Origin: Schizochytrium sp. TIO01
Taxonomy: Eukaryota > Sar > Bigyra > Thraustochytrida > Thraustochytriidae
DNA: 64,000 nucleotides
Direction: 5' to 3'
Assembly (NCBI GenBank): GCA_004764695.1
Contig: SMSO01000033.1
Coordinates: 1,627,001 to 1,691,000, forward strand
Shown here: positions 26,001 through 35,889 of the stretch, piece by piece
How positions within the stretch are numbered: the first letter of the stretch is position 1
How the letters are laid out: every line of letters starts with the position of its first letter
Notes under the pieces: generated by a model
The model's database searches: none
What the model saw: only the letters and a program-made list of their open reading frames with translations
What the model was told of the DNA's origin: nothing
Program-made: the position numbers and the translations under genes

Positions 26001-26635
26001 GCACAAAGATTTCTATGTTTTTGTTGTCTTACATTCAAAGTCTTCAATCATATGAAATTCCTACAGAGAAATACATCCATGAGTTGATGGCTTGGCTTCT
26101 TATTGTTGGTCGTCGTGAGCATGTTCTTCGGCAATTACTGCAACACCACCTTCCAACTGATTCGCGGAGACTTGCACGAGCTCTCATAGAGGCAAGCAAT
26201 CAATATCCTCCCTTCTGGGAACTTGCTCTTGATATGATGCATCGCCTAGGTCATCACGATTTGATTATTCAAGCGCTGCTTGATCGCCAAGAGCTCTTGG
26301 CTGCTCTTCATGTTATTCACCATCACCCCCAGTACTTTTTATCTGATACAGGTGTTGTACGCTCTGAGGCAGGGCTTCATGACGAATCTATCCTTGTAAC
26401 AGGCCAAGATCTCTTTGACTGTGCTCTTGAAGAATCCTACGCTAGAGCAGGATCCCCGGAGCCATTCTTTGCTCTCCATAGTTTCTTTATGAGTATATCC
26501 CCACGTACAATCACTGCGATTGGTAGCAAGCCTTCTCCTTTAGCACTGGAGATTGCTGACCTTGAGGAAAGGCTACGTGATGTTGTCGGGTCAGAGCAGT
26601 CTCAAGTTTTGGCTCGAGCTTTAGGTGTGTGTTAG
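23036..26635 (+). CDS. RMC1: RMC1/Mic1-domain protein (Mon1-Ccz1 complex regulator)
   Basis: 1,199 residues, intact. The N-terminal third (residues about 10-330) reads as the beta-propeller of RMC1 (C18orf8/Mic1/Bulli), with segments such as VLDVKFSLCKRFMAIQRND and GTIKHAVHCFWYIADQQLVL. The C-terminus (about 990-1165) matches the colon cancer-associated Mic1-like domain, e.g. YIHELMAWLLIVGRREHVLR and FWELALDMMHRLGHHDLIIQ. In animals RMC1 is the third subunit of the Mon1-Ccz1 GEF that activates Rab7 in late-endosome and lysosome traffic. Between the conserved ends lies a long low-complexity insert rich in Ser, with a poly-Ala run (about residues 661-674) and phosphosite-like SPR/SPS motifs, which makes the protein much longer than the roughly 650-residue animal protein. 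It is divergent to the giant gene and convergent with SPT5. Confidence 0.8.
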   Translation: MSVEVAKEIAGPGSGRGWLELSKRAINVDFSGHKVWYDNANEQLVLMKKNVYYTLPLNYGARLSPPLNFVHAGPVLDVKFSLCKRFMAIQRNDTTIEVVDLLLATETRITCRPKRGNLVLRGGVFWLQRDSQGNNTGSSSMSLGSGGSTGGTKFFDSEDLPTLCIVARCGLEVHRLPNTERGEETCKLVGTIKHAVHCFWYIADQQLVLLATGTGTELRPYQFQNGHLPIKLAKFSVAKVLSHRDMLVTKLYGSIYAIEVVQSTRKLQLYRLGRETSALVRELDLTLRGSVYLSIVDNLICVHNMEGKFTCIYDIQADTNLPCIVPKSLHCAWQDPAKELSRASATKPTSFDIVLHEGESIGLEPIDPHSAQNSHERESLHQKDQQQGQDELTENKLCQPKDELKSKPFWSARLTQMSLYDTYESEVLVGSALTHLNDMPLDGKAFEYVLDSIDEADRPVRLRFASTTSSASSGGASQEKGESEEESAPPTIAPPTDDNFLYSTSWVFLAPHWVLDSKLGHVWRLELNLDFVPREVLRIARKDISSVNANTTTEIAEPSFILQDPRRLVNFLVHRACPPPVSSVTEFTFGNARRDSHAYCKAVLLHCLRSLLASKNTTPDVLLMIFNHINAVYLRALRERAATSSHASPTSSSSFKMRGSAASAAAAAAAAAAAAVSIGSSSSLASTSISSTGRTLRSSSLNAGTQSQQGSDSYNDSFRRSSSSSSLTNIFSSNKSSSSFSAAAATQNRRGEIYLPAFSVPDGLISGALGGSNAQGSSESCANDSRSFRLSKASTSMRTRFTSSIKSKHKRTGIVDTVARLARSSSGADLVQAPSASARDELEEGRNVLSSPRTEDLHGQTSPGSPCQNLPESPSRRRRLQQQKQQDQEDRLSYQNLNESALSGDEEDSQDTKNLVGGSQLSPVSVSSSESQRVLMQLMSDFRAAGRVALKDIRCYNGATVILQIDIFTWVFMPLMPDTADNEEGFDACTKISMFLLSYIQSLQSYEIPTEKYIHELMAWLLIVGRREHVLRQLLQHHLPTDSRRLARALIEASNQYPPFWELALDMMHRLGHHDLIIQALLDRQELLAALHVIHHHPQYFLSDTGVVRSEAGLHDESILVTGQDLFDCALEESYARAGSPEPFFALHSFFMSISPRTITAIGSKPSPLALEIADLEERLRDVVGSEQSQVLARALGVC

Positions 26636-27008
26636 ACAATGTCATACTTAATTTTTGTTTGTGTAATCGATATGATCTTCAACTCTTTTAGAACGACTTG
26701 AAAGGAACGATTTCTTTGTATTGCAACCTGTATTTCGGATTCTAGATTTTGCTCTAGAGATAATAAGACTAAGAAGATGTCTTTCCAAAGAAGTGATCAT
26801 GGGAATATTTCATGAAAGGGTGCTGATAGAATAATCTAAAACAAGTATGGCTTTTACAAGCACGATTCTCTAATTGTGAAATACCATCTATATATTTTTA
26901 TACGGGTAGTCAAATACTTGCTTGTTGTTTAATTTTGCTATGTGGGAAAGTTGTATAGAGGGATAAAGGAGACAGAACCTTTGTGTGTTTGTGACAAGAA
27001 TCGAGAAA
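26636..27008. other. Convergent 3' spacer between RMC1-like gene and SPT5
   Basis: 373 bases of AT-rich sequence shared by two gene ends. They presumably hold both 3' UTRs and polyadenylation signals. I see no gene or repeat. Confidence 0.4.
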
Positions 27009-29951
27009 TTAAAACAATTTTTCGAACTGGGAATGACTATCCAACACACGCACTGAGCCAGCACAGGTTCCCTCGGCGACCTTTAAAATCCACTCCCCAT
27101 TATCGAATTCCTCGATCTTGGCAATTTCACTGGTCTCCTTAATGCGGACGCGGTCACCCTTGCTGAGGCCAAGGTGTTGTGGTCCAACGGGTCCATTGTC
27201 ATCATCATCATCGTGCATCATGCCGGGCGCAGCAGGCGTCTTGGGTACGGCTGGGGTTGCCGGAGTTTGGGGCACAGCAGCGGGTGTGGCGATGCTGCCA
27301 TAACTGGAGTTGGCGTAGGCTTCAAAACCAGGTGCAGGTGTTTTGGGCGGATTATAACTTGGCGCCGGAACAGCGGGGCCGTTGTTCCGGTTGGGGTTCC
27401 AGGCTGCATCATCGTCGTCACCAGGAGTTCCGGGACCTCCAGGTGTACCTGGACCGGGAGTACCCGGTCCTGGGGTACCGCCACCGCCTTGTTCCCTTCC
27501 TCCAGTAACCTCCGGGTTCCAAGCAGCTGCGTTGTCGTGGCTCTCGCTAGGGTGCAATGGCGTCGCTCCATAAGCGCCGCCAATTGCTGATGTGAAGGCA
27601 CCGCCTGCCCCACCCATGGGGTGCATTGAGGGAGCCCGCGCACCATTCTCATCGCCAACCACATTCACATGCTCTCGAGGAATTTCAATCATGAGTTTCT
27701 TAGAGTGAATCTCAACCTTGGCCTTACCCTCTGTAGCACTAACAACAATACCAATATAACCCTTGTGGCGACCACGTTTAATCTGTACGCTCTTGCCAAC
27801 AAGGCCATCATCGCGAGCAGCGTACGTTCCGACACCACGTCCACGTCCACGCCCGCGTCCGGCCGAGAAACCACTTCCGCCACCACGTCCACGGCCTGCC
27901 GTGTTGACACCAAACCCAGCCTCGTTACGAAGTTTGACACCAGCCAGCTGTACATTGCGAGCACGCTCAACAAATACACCTGCGTTAGCAAGGCGCATCC
28001 GAGATTGCAAGAATAGAAAGGACCGATGAACATGCTTCACAGTCGCCTCGAGACCAGCATTTTCGCCTGACACGACCTTGACTGCGCTATTCTGGCCAAT
28101 GGAATTACGTTCCTTATCCATTGCAGTTGTGGAACGACTTTTATGGTTGAGCTTGCCACGAATCTCGTGCACACCACAAGTGCGTACAGAGCCTGTCTGT
28201 AGTAAAACATCGACTGACTCACTTCCAATCTTGACAATCACACCAACCTGAGTACCGAGTGAGACGAGGTCCATAAGCTCAAAGCCAGAGAGTTTCTCCG
28301 TGATCTGAGCAATTTCAGCAGAAATGTGCAAGTCATCGGTAAAGACAACAATTTCCCTAGATGCAGAGTCTGTAAACACGATTGCCTTAACCTTGTCCGT
28401 ATCCTCAACGATCTTGACCACAGTACCAGTCTCACCTGCGTACCGACCATTAAGTACCTTCACATGGTCACCAACTTGGAATACTTTCATGAGATCAGAA
28501 GCTGGGAATTCAAGATAACTTCCACGAACGGCTTCATCGAGGGGGTTGATTGTGATTTCTCCGGTTGTTCCGTTCACAGCAGTGACTTCACCCTTCAGGT
28601 GGTGCAACTCACCCTCGCGAACCATAACCACATCGCCCTTTTGAAACTTAGGTCCGGTTGTGCCTTCGTCCTTGTTGCCTTCAGTATAGCCAATAGTCTC
28701 AAGCAGGTCACCGTCTTCAAGTGCATCGTTTGCGTCTTCCTCGTCGTCGGCATCAAGAGCCTTACCGTGACGGAATACCTGAAGTTCCTCCAGAGTGGGC
28801 TTGACGTTCTTGAGTTGCAAAGCCTTTTCGTTCACCTCCTTGAACATGTAACCATCCTCAAAGTAGTCCTTGCCAAGGCGGTCCATGACTCGGTCTAGTG
28901 CATCAAAGCGGTCACGCATTGGCATCTCACCTGCAGCAGCAAGGGAGTCAGCGTTGAAGAAACGTTTGGGCGGGATGACCTTCTTGGCTCGGTGAGCCTT
29001 GAGCTCATCACCTTCGAGCAATGACGCACCGACATCAATACGGGGGACGCATTTGATAATAACTTTATCCGTATCGCCAACGCGGACCACACGGCCAAGG
29101 TCACCCTTGTAAGGGAAACGACGAAGGCGAACGAAGTCGCCTTCCTTAATCATACGCTTCTTGGTAACAATACGCAGGACCGTTGGCATTTCATTCTGTG
29201 GCACAAGGGTCCACTTGGTACGGTATACGCCGCGGAGGCCATTGAGGGCTTCGAGAGCATGCTCCTTGGTGCGGGCCTCAATGTAGAGAAACTCGGGAGT
29301 TCCGGCTGTAAGGACAGAGTAAATCTTGGGTGCCATCTTAGTGCCCCGGTGGGCATCCCTTTCAGCCTCGAATATGTACTTATTCATAAGCTGCACACAA
29401 AGCATCTGCTCATCACCCTTTTTACATTTGACGCAGAACAGCTTGGGGTCCGTTGCCGTGGGTAGGAAGGCGTTTCGAGAGACTATTGCCTCGTCAGCGT
29501 CCATATCATCATGCTTGCGAGCGTCTTGACGGTGACGCTGTTCGAATTCACGAGCAAGCTCCTCAGCACTCTTCATTTGGAAGGCATCTCTCTCTCGTTG
29601 GCGGCGTTCAAGACGCTCCTTAGTCTCGGGATCGTACTCGTCATCTTCTTCTTCGTGTCCAACAGCTTCATCCTCATCCTCATCATCGTCATCAAGAGCC
29701 TCCTCCTCAAACATAGACGTCAGTGCACGTCTCTTGGTGTTATTCTTGCGTCGGCCCTGTTGCTTCTTTCGCTTTGACCCACGGTTGTCATCGTCGTCAT
29801 CATCGTCATCATCGTCCTCGTCTTCATCTTCATCGTCATCATCATTCTCAGAGTCCTCCGATCCAGAAGAGTCGTCTGAGTCCAAATTGCGCTTCGATTC
29901 GCGGCGTTCCTCCTCGCCGTCCGAAGAATCTTGGTCTTCATCGGAGCTCAT
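27009..29951 (-). CDS. SPT5: Transcription elongation factor SPT5
   Basis: 980 residues, intact, ATG at 29951. The N-terminus (1-110) is strongly acidic with long Asp/Glu runs, as in eukaryotic SPT5. The NGN domain (about 168-260) is plain, with TPEFLYIEARTKEHALEALN and GLRGVYRTKWTLVP, followed by a first KOW (KEGDFVRLRRFPYKGDLGRV) and further KOW units (GDVVMVREGELHHLKGEV, GDHVKVLNGRYAGETGTVV, GKSVQIKRGRHKGYIGIV). A Gly/Arg-rich RGRG stretch and a C-terminal region with GTPGPGTPG, two AAWNP motifs and PKTPA-type TP sites precede a last KOW-like end. With SPT4 it forms DSIF, which clamps RNA polymerase II in the nucleus and controls pausing, elongation and mRNA processing. TP motifs in the C-terminal region are the usual CDK9-type phosphorylation sites. 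Confidence 0.95.
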   Translation of the reverse strand: MSSDEDQDSSDGEEERRESKRNLDSDDSSGSEDSENDDDDEDEDEDDDDDDDDDDNRGSKRKKQQGRRKNNTKRRALTSMFEEEALDDDDEDEDEAVGHEEEDDEYDPETKERLERRQRERDAFQMKSAEELAREFEQRHRQDARKHDDMDADEAIVSRNAFLPTATDPKLFCVKCKKGDEQMLCVQLMNKYIFEAERDAHRGTKMAPKIYSVLTAGTPEFLYIEARTKEHALEALNGLRGVYRTKWTLVPQNEMPTVLRIVTKKRMIKEGDFVRLRRFPYKGDLGRVVRVGDTDKVIIKCVPRIDVGASLLEGDELKAHRAKKVIPPKRFFNADSLAAAGEMPMRDRFDALDRVMDRLGKDYFEDGYMFKEVNEKALQLKNVKPTLEELQVFRHGKALDADDEEDANDALEDGDLLETIGYTEGNKDEGTTGPKFQKGDVVMVREGELHHLKGEVTAVNGTTGEITINPLDEAVRGSYLEFPASDLMKVFQVGDHVKVLNGRYAGETGTVVKIVEDTDKVKAIVFTDSASREIVVFTDDLHISAEIAQITEKLSGFELMDLVSLGTQVGVIVKIGSESVDVLLQTGSVRTCGVHEIRGKLNHKSRSTTAMDKERNSIGQNSAVKVVSGENAGLEATVKHVHRSFLFLQSRMRLANAGVFVERARNVQLAGVKLRNEAGFGVNTAGRGRGGGSGFSAGRGRGRGRGVGTYAARDDGLVGKSVQIKRGRHKGYIGIVVSATEGKAKVEIHSKKLMIEIPREHVNVVGDENGARAPSMHPMGGAGGAFTSAIGGAYGATPLHPSESHDNAAAWNPEVTGGREQGGGGTPGPGTPGPGTPGGPGTPGDDDDAAWNPNRNNGPAVPAPSYNPPKTPAPGFEAYANSSYGSIATPAAVPQTPATPAVPKTPAAPGMMHDDDDDNGPVGPQHLGLSKGDRVRIKETSEIAKIEEFDNGEWILKVAEGTCAGSVRVLDSHSQFEKLF

Positions 29952-30660
29952 TTTGATCTAGACTTTATTAATGTGGAGCGCGGCGAAGATATAAACGAAA
30001 ATGACTTCTTGATATCAACGAAGAATGTTTCGAGGTGTTGATCTGCGCTGCGATGCTCTCCGCAGCCGCCAGACCGGACTACTTGCGAGAGATTCGCGAC
30101 GAACCAGGGTCCACAAGCAGAACGGAGCCCGCTCTGTATTCACTTCACCGTGCCTGCGCCGCCACTTGCGACCGCCAACAGTCGGCTCTGCTGTTTTGCT
30201 GCGCGCTCTTCGCGCTTCGCTCTTCGCCAAGATATACTACATAACACCGTATAAATCAGTGAGCCGAGCTCTATAACCCACTTCTTCTCCCATTCTACAT
30301 TGTATAATTTTCCATAGCCTACTGTAAACCTCTTGCACAAGTGCGTTAAAGCAGAAACAGTGCAACATTTAACAGATAAGGAAGGAGGGAGGGGCAAGCC
30401 CTATCCAGCACTATCTGACTACTAACAAATGGTGAAAAGTAGGGTCACGATATATCTACTAGGAGTTGCTTTGTTATGGTATCGAGGTGTTGTGCGGTTT
30501 GATATCCTAACGATAGGAAAGGGTCTAAGAGCGCGGACGTGTCGCATCGTGCAGCATCGTTAGACCTTTTTGTTCTTTGTTTAGTAGGACGTGTCAGCTG
30601 CTTTTTACTACGAGATACCAACCAATAGTGAATGAAATGTCTAATTGTAGTAGGCCTATC

Positions 30661-30838
30661 AACTTTTCGTCGTGTTATGGAGCGCCGAGAGATGTTATTG
30701 CGTGAGTTGAAGAAGCACTGCAAAAGCGTGTTTCCTGGGCAACAAAGGGAGACGGAGTGACCATAGATGGTGGGTATTTTGGTGGTCCAATGAAACATAA
30801 TTTTGAAGATGAAGGCAAGATAGCTCAAGTCATTTTAT
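30661..30838 (+). pseudogene. Possible relic of an IS1595/ISXO2-like transposase
   Basis: The frame across 30721-30838 reads GDGVTIDGGYFGGPMKHN and ends at a stop. In IS1595-family (ISXO2-like) DDE transposases the first catalytic aspartate lies in a V.(V/I)D(G/E).YFGG motif, which this resembles. An in-frame stop lies upstream (about 30706), and neither the second aspartate nor the last catalytic residue is seen downstream. The match is a single motif and could be chance. Confidence 0.25.
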
Positions 30839-33581
30839 GAACTTATGTTGAACGGTTTATGCGAGCGTGGCTCTCAGAATCTGCTCACGTGGGTAAAAAA
30901 TAGTGCATCTAATCGTTAGTTAAGTCATGTGTCGATTGCAATAACTAGTAAAATTGAGGAGTCCTTCGCCTTTCTAAGTAGGGTGTTGGAATAGAGACAT
31001 TTCCAGCTAACTTCGCTTTTACACCGGAATTCCAGGTGTTCTTGCACGCTAAGGATAGGTCTAATTCTAGCTTGACGCTAGTTGTATCAGTGCAATGTGA
31101 TAAGTGTGTCACATAGTGCAGGTTTTGTCAACAACGCATCTTGCTAAAGAAACAAAACTTACAGAGAAGAGTTCAACTAGAAATGCATAAATAATAGTTT
31201 GGAATGCTCTGATTGACTTCTTGCCTTGTCTCAAGAAATTATTCTCTAAGTCTTCTTCCACATGCTGAGCAGCTCGGCGCATATTTTATCCTACAATCGG
31301 TTCTTTCATATTTGGATGCAAAGTACCTAATAAACTTTTGAAAAAGGCTAGTTTTTAGCTAGTTGATCGGCACATTTCTTCTTCCTCTTTAACTGGATAA
31401 CTTCTTGTACGTGCTTGATTATTTCTTCTTTTGCCTTTCAACGCAAAAAGTTCACCTGAGCTATATATTAGCAAATTCAAATTTTCTATACATTTATAGT
31501 GCGTCAGCAAAACAGCCACGTGATTTCCAGCTAGCTCATTTCAAAGACTTCCAGAATTAATGCATCAAATGGGGCTTAGGAGATTCGATCGTGACAGGAG
31601 TATTCACAGCGCAACTGTACATGCTGAAGATGCAAATGTATTTTCCAGGTTTACAGATACAAATATATTCTTCAGGCACAAAGCCCTGTACAAATGAATC
31701 TCTCGAATCCCTTGAATCTCTGCCGTTGGTTCCTATAAGTACTCGCTGCGTAAGAGAGCTCATCTGTCTTTCTAACTAAGACTTATAAAATAATTGGAAT
31801 TAACGGACGGCAGTTGATAGTTCAATATTACATTTTTGTGCGAGATTGAAGGGCTGACAGCGCTCCAGATGCTTTTTTTCTCATGATAGTGCTTAAAATG
31901 GGAGATTCCAAGTAAATTTGTGTTTTCCTATTTTCATGGTTATTCTCATAGCCTCGATACTTAAACAATTTTTATTTTCTTCTGGTAAAATATGACATTT
32001 ACAAATAGGTAGAGGCTCTGGCTTCCAAGGAGTTTCGTGTGAGAAGTTGAGCCAGAGGGAAATTCCTCATTTTGTCGCCTTCGTTGGTCAGTTGCTTAGT
32101 TAGTACTGCAAATAGAAAGAGAGAGAAAGAGGGACTCTGCCAGCTGTCCTATCATGTTTCAAAGACTCTTTCCTGCCAAGGTGTGTCAAAGAATCTCTCA
32201 AGTGGTGAGGCATAGCTGAGGGTGGCTATTATTAAAAGTTTGTTACAGCTAAAAGAATGAGATCGGATGCTGACTGTTTTGTATCAGGGAGGGTATGCTT
32301 AGGCACATACCCAGCCATCAATTCGGCTCCCGATCGAGCCATCCAATCATCTTCGGCCAGTAAGTCGTTGTTTTGCAGGTGTGCTAAATCACTTAACGAC
32401 CAGAGTTGTACTAAGCATCATGACTTACAGCAAATAATAATTCCAGGCTGAGATTCCCAGCACTGGCAATAACCATGAGATCGATAGATTCGAAAAAATA
32501 ACGAGCGGCAAGAACTTCAGCTAGCATTATCGTCCACCAAGTTTATTTAAGAGTTGGAGGTTCGAGCCGATAGCTGTCAGCTTGTGAACTTGAGTTTCCT
32601 TTGTCCCCAGTGTTATCCCCAGCAAATCTGTGGCTCCGGCAACTTATCGAGCCTTGCGCGTTGTGCACGTTGAGACCCGCGAGCTACTAGTACGTCGAAG
32701 ACATACTTGATGACCGGCGCAGTGTGATGTCAGTTTGGCCTTGGGTATGGTAGGCATAGTTAGTATTACGGCCTTCCTGGTGTTTGCTGTCCCCTGAGCG
32801 AGGGAGTGTGCATCTGTGTTTTCCTGATACACCACCAGAATTTTTTTGGCATCAGACAGATTCAGAAAATGAAAGACCCCGTCCTTCCGAGGAAGAGAAT
32901 GGCGATGGTGGTGGCAAGGCATTTACAAAATGAACCAAAGAGAAACTAAAGCCCAGGTTTCGCTTTTGGGAGGAAATTAGACACTAAGTCATGCAGACGG
33001 GCCCTGCCTGGCACAAAGACTTGCATCTTTTTCGCATCTCTCGGTTGGGCTTTCTTGTTCTTCTCTTTCTGTTTATTTTAAAAAATTAAAAATTAAATAA
33101 ATTATTTTTTCCTATGACTTCTCATATTACAACACATGTTTTTTCACAAGGTAGGTGGTATCTAGGTATACTCAGTACCATTAGTTTTATGAATGCGTGG
33201 ACGGCCGCAAATTCAAGCGGAAGCCCAGTTATGATTTCCCCGCCGATCCCAGAAGAGATCAAAGTCTCAGCACGCTTTCACACGTGGAGCTTGTAAGGAA
33301 TAGATCCTCTTGAAATAAAAGAGTTGCTCTTGTCCCCTTCCAGTTGCTTCAAGTCTTTAAAAAATGTTCTTTTAATATTATTGAGAAAATGATCAGCAGA
33401 AGCTCCTTGTTATGTTGTTCCTCAGTTTTGGTGGATGGCTAAAAGCCTTCCGCTAAGCTGGGAGAATGTTTGAACGGAACTGTCTATTGGACTTCTCACT
33501 GCCAAGTCCTTGGAAAACTTGCCGTTTGGCACCCACGGAAGGTCCATTACGGGCTCACAAGCTACGGTTGTACGTACTTGA

Positions 33582-33636
33582 CTGGCTGGCTGGCTGGCGA
33601 ATATCTTGAGTGCTTGGTTGGTTGGTTGGTTGGTTG
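33582..33636. repeat. CTGG and TTGG tetranucleotide microsatellites
   Basis: A (CTGG)n tract covers about 33582-33599 and a (TTGG)n tract about 33614-33636. They are separated by 14 bases of unique sequence. Confidence 0.9.
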
Positions 33637-33721
33637 CTTAGCCGTCTGAATGGCTGGCTTGGCTTTCGCATGACCTGAATTGCCGCCAATTCCACGGCTG
33701 CCAAGGAGAAGAACTGCAAGA

Positions 33722-33749
33722 TAACTAACTAACTAACTAACTAACCAAC
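33722..33749. repeat. AACT tetranucleotide microsatellite
   Basis: About six uninterrupted AACT units, ending in an AACCAACT variant. The tract lies 85 bases from the TTGG tract. Confidence 0.9.
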
Positions 33750-33772
33750 TACATTGCATCGAATGCATCGAT

Positions 33773-33826
33773 TGCAATGCAATGCAATGCAATGCAATGC
33801 AATGCAATGCAATGCATTGCAATGCA
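33773..33826. repeat. AATGC pentanucleotide microsatellite
   Basis: Eight to ten AATGC units with a palindromic end (GCATTGCAATGC). The flank also carries ATGCAT-type variants (33750-33770). Open frames across it simply read a five-residue periodic peptide and are not genes. Confidence 0.9.
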
Positions 33827-34085
33827 TAGTGCCACGCATTCCATTTATTTCATTTCTCCGTGGTGGTTTCACGTGGTTTCATCGCGAGGGCCGGCAGCAA
33901 GACCGACCCACCTCGTCTTATCCAGCTATCCATCTGGCCACTACCACCGCCTCAGAGTCTCTTATTTCTTCCCAGCTCCGAGTTCTTCGACTCACGAGTG
34001 CACAAATCGTGCTGCTAAGCAAGCCAAGCCACCCGTTCAGGGTCCGCATAGTCAGTCATGGTCATCGGCATCAAGGCTTCTGAGG

Positions 34086-34114
34086 GCTAGCCAGCTAGCT
34101 AGCTGGCTGGCTGC
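34086..34114. repeat. AGCT/GGCT mixed tetranucleotide tract
   Basis: GCTAGC, AGCT and GGCT units follow one another without spacing. The AGCT part is self-complementary and could form a hairpin. Confidence 0.8.
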
Positions 34115-35889
34115 CGTTGGCTCTCGCCGCCTCTCCAGAGTCGAGTCCCGGCTCCCGAGGGCCTATCGCGCTCCATCCATTTGCAAGCAGGCCTGCGAGA
34201 GCGAGCTAGACCGACTGATTCCATTGCAAGCAAGCAAGCCTAAGTGTATGTATGTAGTACGGTCGAACCTCAGGTGCCCAGCTCTGTAGTTCCTTTTAAC
34301 TGGATTAAAAACTGTAGGCCTAGCTAGGAACTGCCTATGCACGTGGTACTTCTTCGCGCCATTGTTTTGGTAACTACAGTGTTTTGGTCTTCAACTTACT
34401 GTGGGCGGGTTCTTGGAGTTCTCGAGGGAGAGATCCTCGGCACGCCCTCCCGGCTTACCGTACGCTTTGAGAAAGAAAGCTGCAACGCACACGCCCTCGC
34501 TGCGAATCTTGCGAGGCTGCAGGGAGGCTGGCTGGGCCAGGCACTTGCTTCCGTCAAAGCGTGCAGGCAGACAGACCCGGTGGCAAGCAGCAGCGTGGTG
34601 ACAACGTGTAAATCCTGCTCTGCACAAGGCTCTCCTTTTGACGGGTGCAGGGGGGGCTGGGCTTGAGAAGCTCCGCGTGGGGCTCATAGCTCCAGACAGA
34701 ATTTGAGGTTGAAGCTTGAAGGTGAAAGAAGAAGATTTCGATAGCAGGTATGTGCAATCATGGCATGGTATGCAAACCTTTTGCAGGTGGCCGAAGCCCC
34801 CTCCACATTAAAGGTTCATGAAGAGAAGAGATAAATTCATTCATTCTCTATTTCTGATTGCTTAAAAGCGAGCGACCTTTTCATATCGCTTTGCTAGCGA
34901 TGAAGTTGAGGAGTGCGAAGCCAGCTACGGGTTAAGAATGCGCCGCGACTGTTGCCAGCAAGATCTTTTGTGGCGAATCTTGCAGGTATCGTCGAAGCGA
35001 GGTTGGCAGCAAAACCTGCAAAGTACTTTCAAGTACTATGACGCACGGGGGAAGAACCCATAAAGAAGTATCTACCTACCTTCACAAAAGTTGGGATTCT
35101 GGCTCTCCTCGAGCCAAGGGAAACTTCAAGCTGTCAAGTTTGTGTATCCTTCTAGGATCTAGTAGAAGAACATACCCGCAAAGTTCTGCATCTTTGGAGA
35201 GAAGACTTGCAATATTAGAATGTTGCCCAGAACTTCAAAAGGGTGGAGGAAAAAGAAAGATTGGGCGGAAGATCGATTAATAAGCATTTGTGTCTTTTCC
35301 TGTTTTCTTTTCCCTTTTTTTTTTTTCAATTTTCTTTGTCCTTTTCTTTAATTTGAACTAAACAGTAGGTAGTAAATTGTAGAGGAAACCAGAAAATAAA
35401 ATACAAAACGAAAAGGAATGGAAATTAAGAGGCGCAAGGTTCGGGGAACACGAGACGGGTGGTCAAGTAAGCAGGTAAGTTACTGGCATGTTGAATATTG
35501 TGGTGGGTCTTACGATGGAAGCTTCGGGAAAGTTTCCATAAAGGACGAAGGAGGTGTTAATAACTGGGCATAGACAGCCAGCCCTTCATGAGATTTGTGC
35601 TGCATCCTAAGTCATGGGAACATCCTGGGTGTCAAAGTAGTTTAGGATAGATAACAATAGGACTTTACTAACGATGAGTCAGTTCTGAAGCCAGATGCAA
35701 TGTAAAAGACCAAAACAAAAGCAAAGCAAACCCGAAACTTCAATAGCAGCAAGAAAGTAACCGTGACAACGAGAACACGAATAAAGAAGAAGAATACAGC
35801 AAACTCGTATCTATCTTTGAAGGTTCTCTTGATCTTACGGCATAGCACGTGCAGTGAAGAGCTCTCCATATACATTTCTAATTAATACA

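Larger units (their letters stand above)
29952..35889. other. 5.9 kb gene-poor stretch
   Basis: No convincing gene is seen. Short open frames overlap each other on both strands and mostly lack an ATG or any recognisable motif. The stretch holds the SPT5 promoter at its left end, one possible transposase relic, a microsatellite cluster (33.58-34.12 kb), and AT-rich low complexity near 33.08 and 35.32 kb. One ATG frame at 34337-34666 (109 residues) begins with a hydrophobic, signal-like stretch, but nothing else supports it. Confidence 0.5.

Noticed and set aside
27174-28033. Long frames on other strands and phases across SPT5
   Set aside because: Shadows of the Gly/Pro/Thr-rich and Arg/Gly-rich coding sequence of SPT5.
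32541-32575. GGTTCGAGCC resembling a tRNA T-arm
   Set aside because: The flanking bases do not pair as a T stem and no acceptor, D or anticodon arm is present.
33754-34289. Two overlapping frames of 109 and 170 codons as genes
   Set aside because: They are periodic reads of the AATGC microsatellite and its flank, with repeated five-residue blocks.
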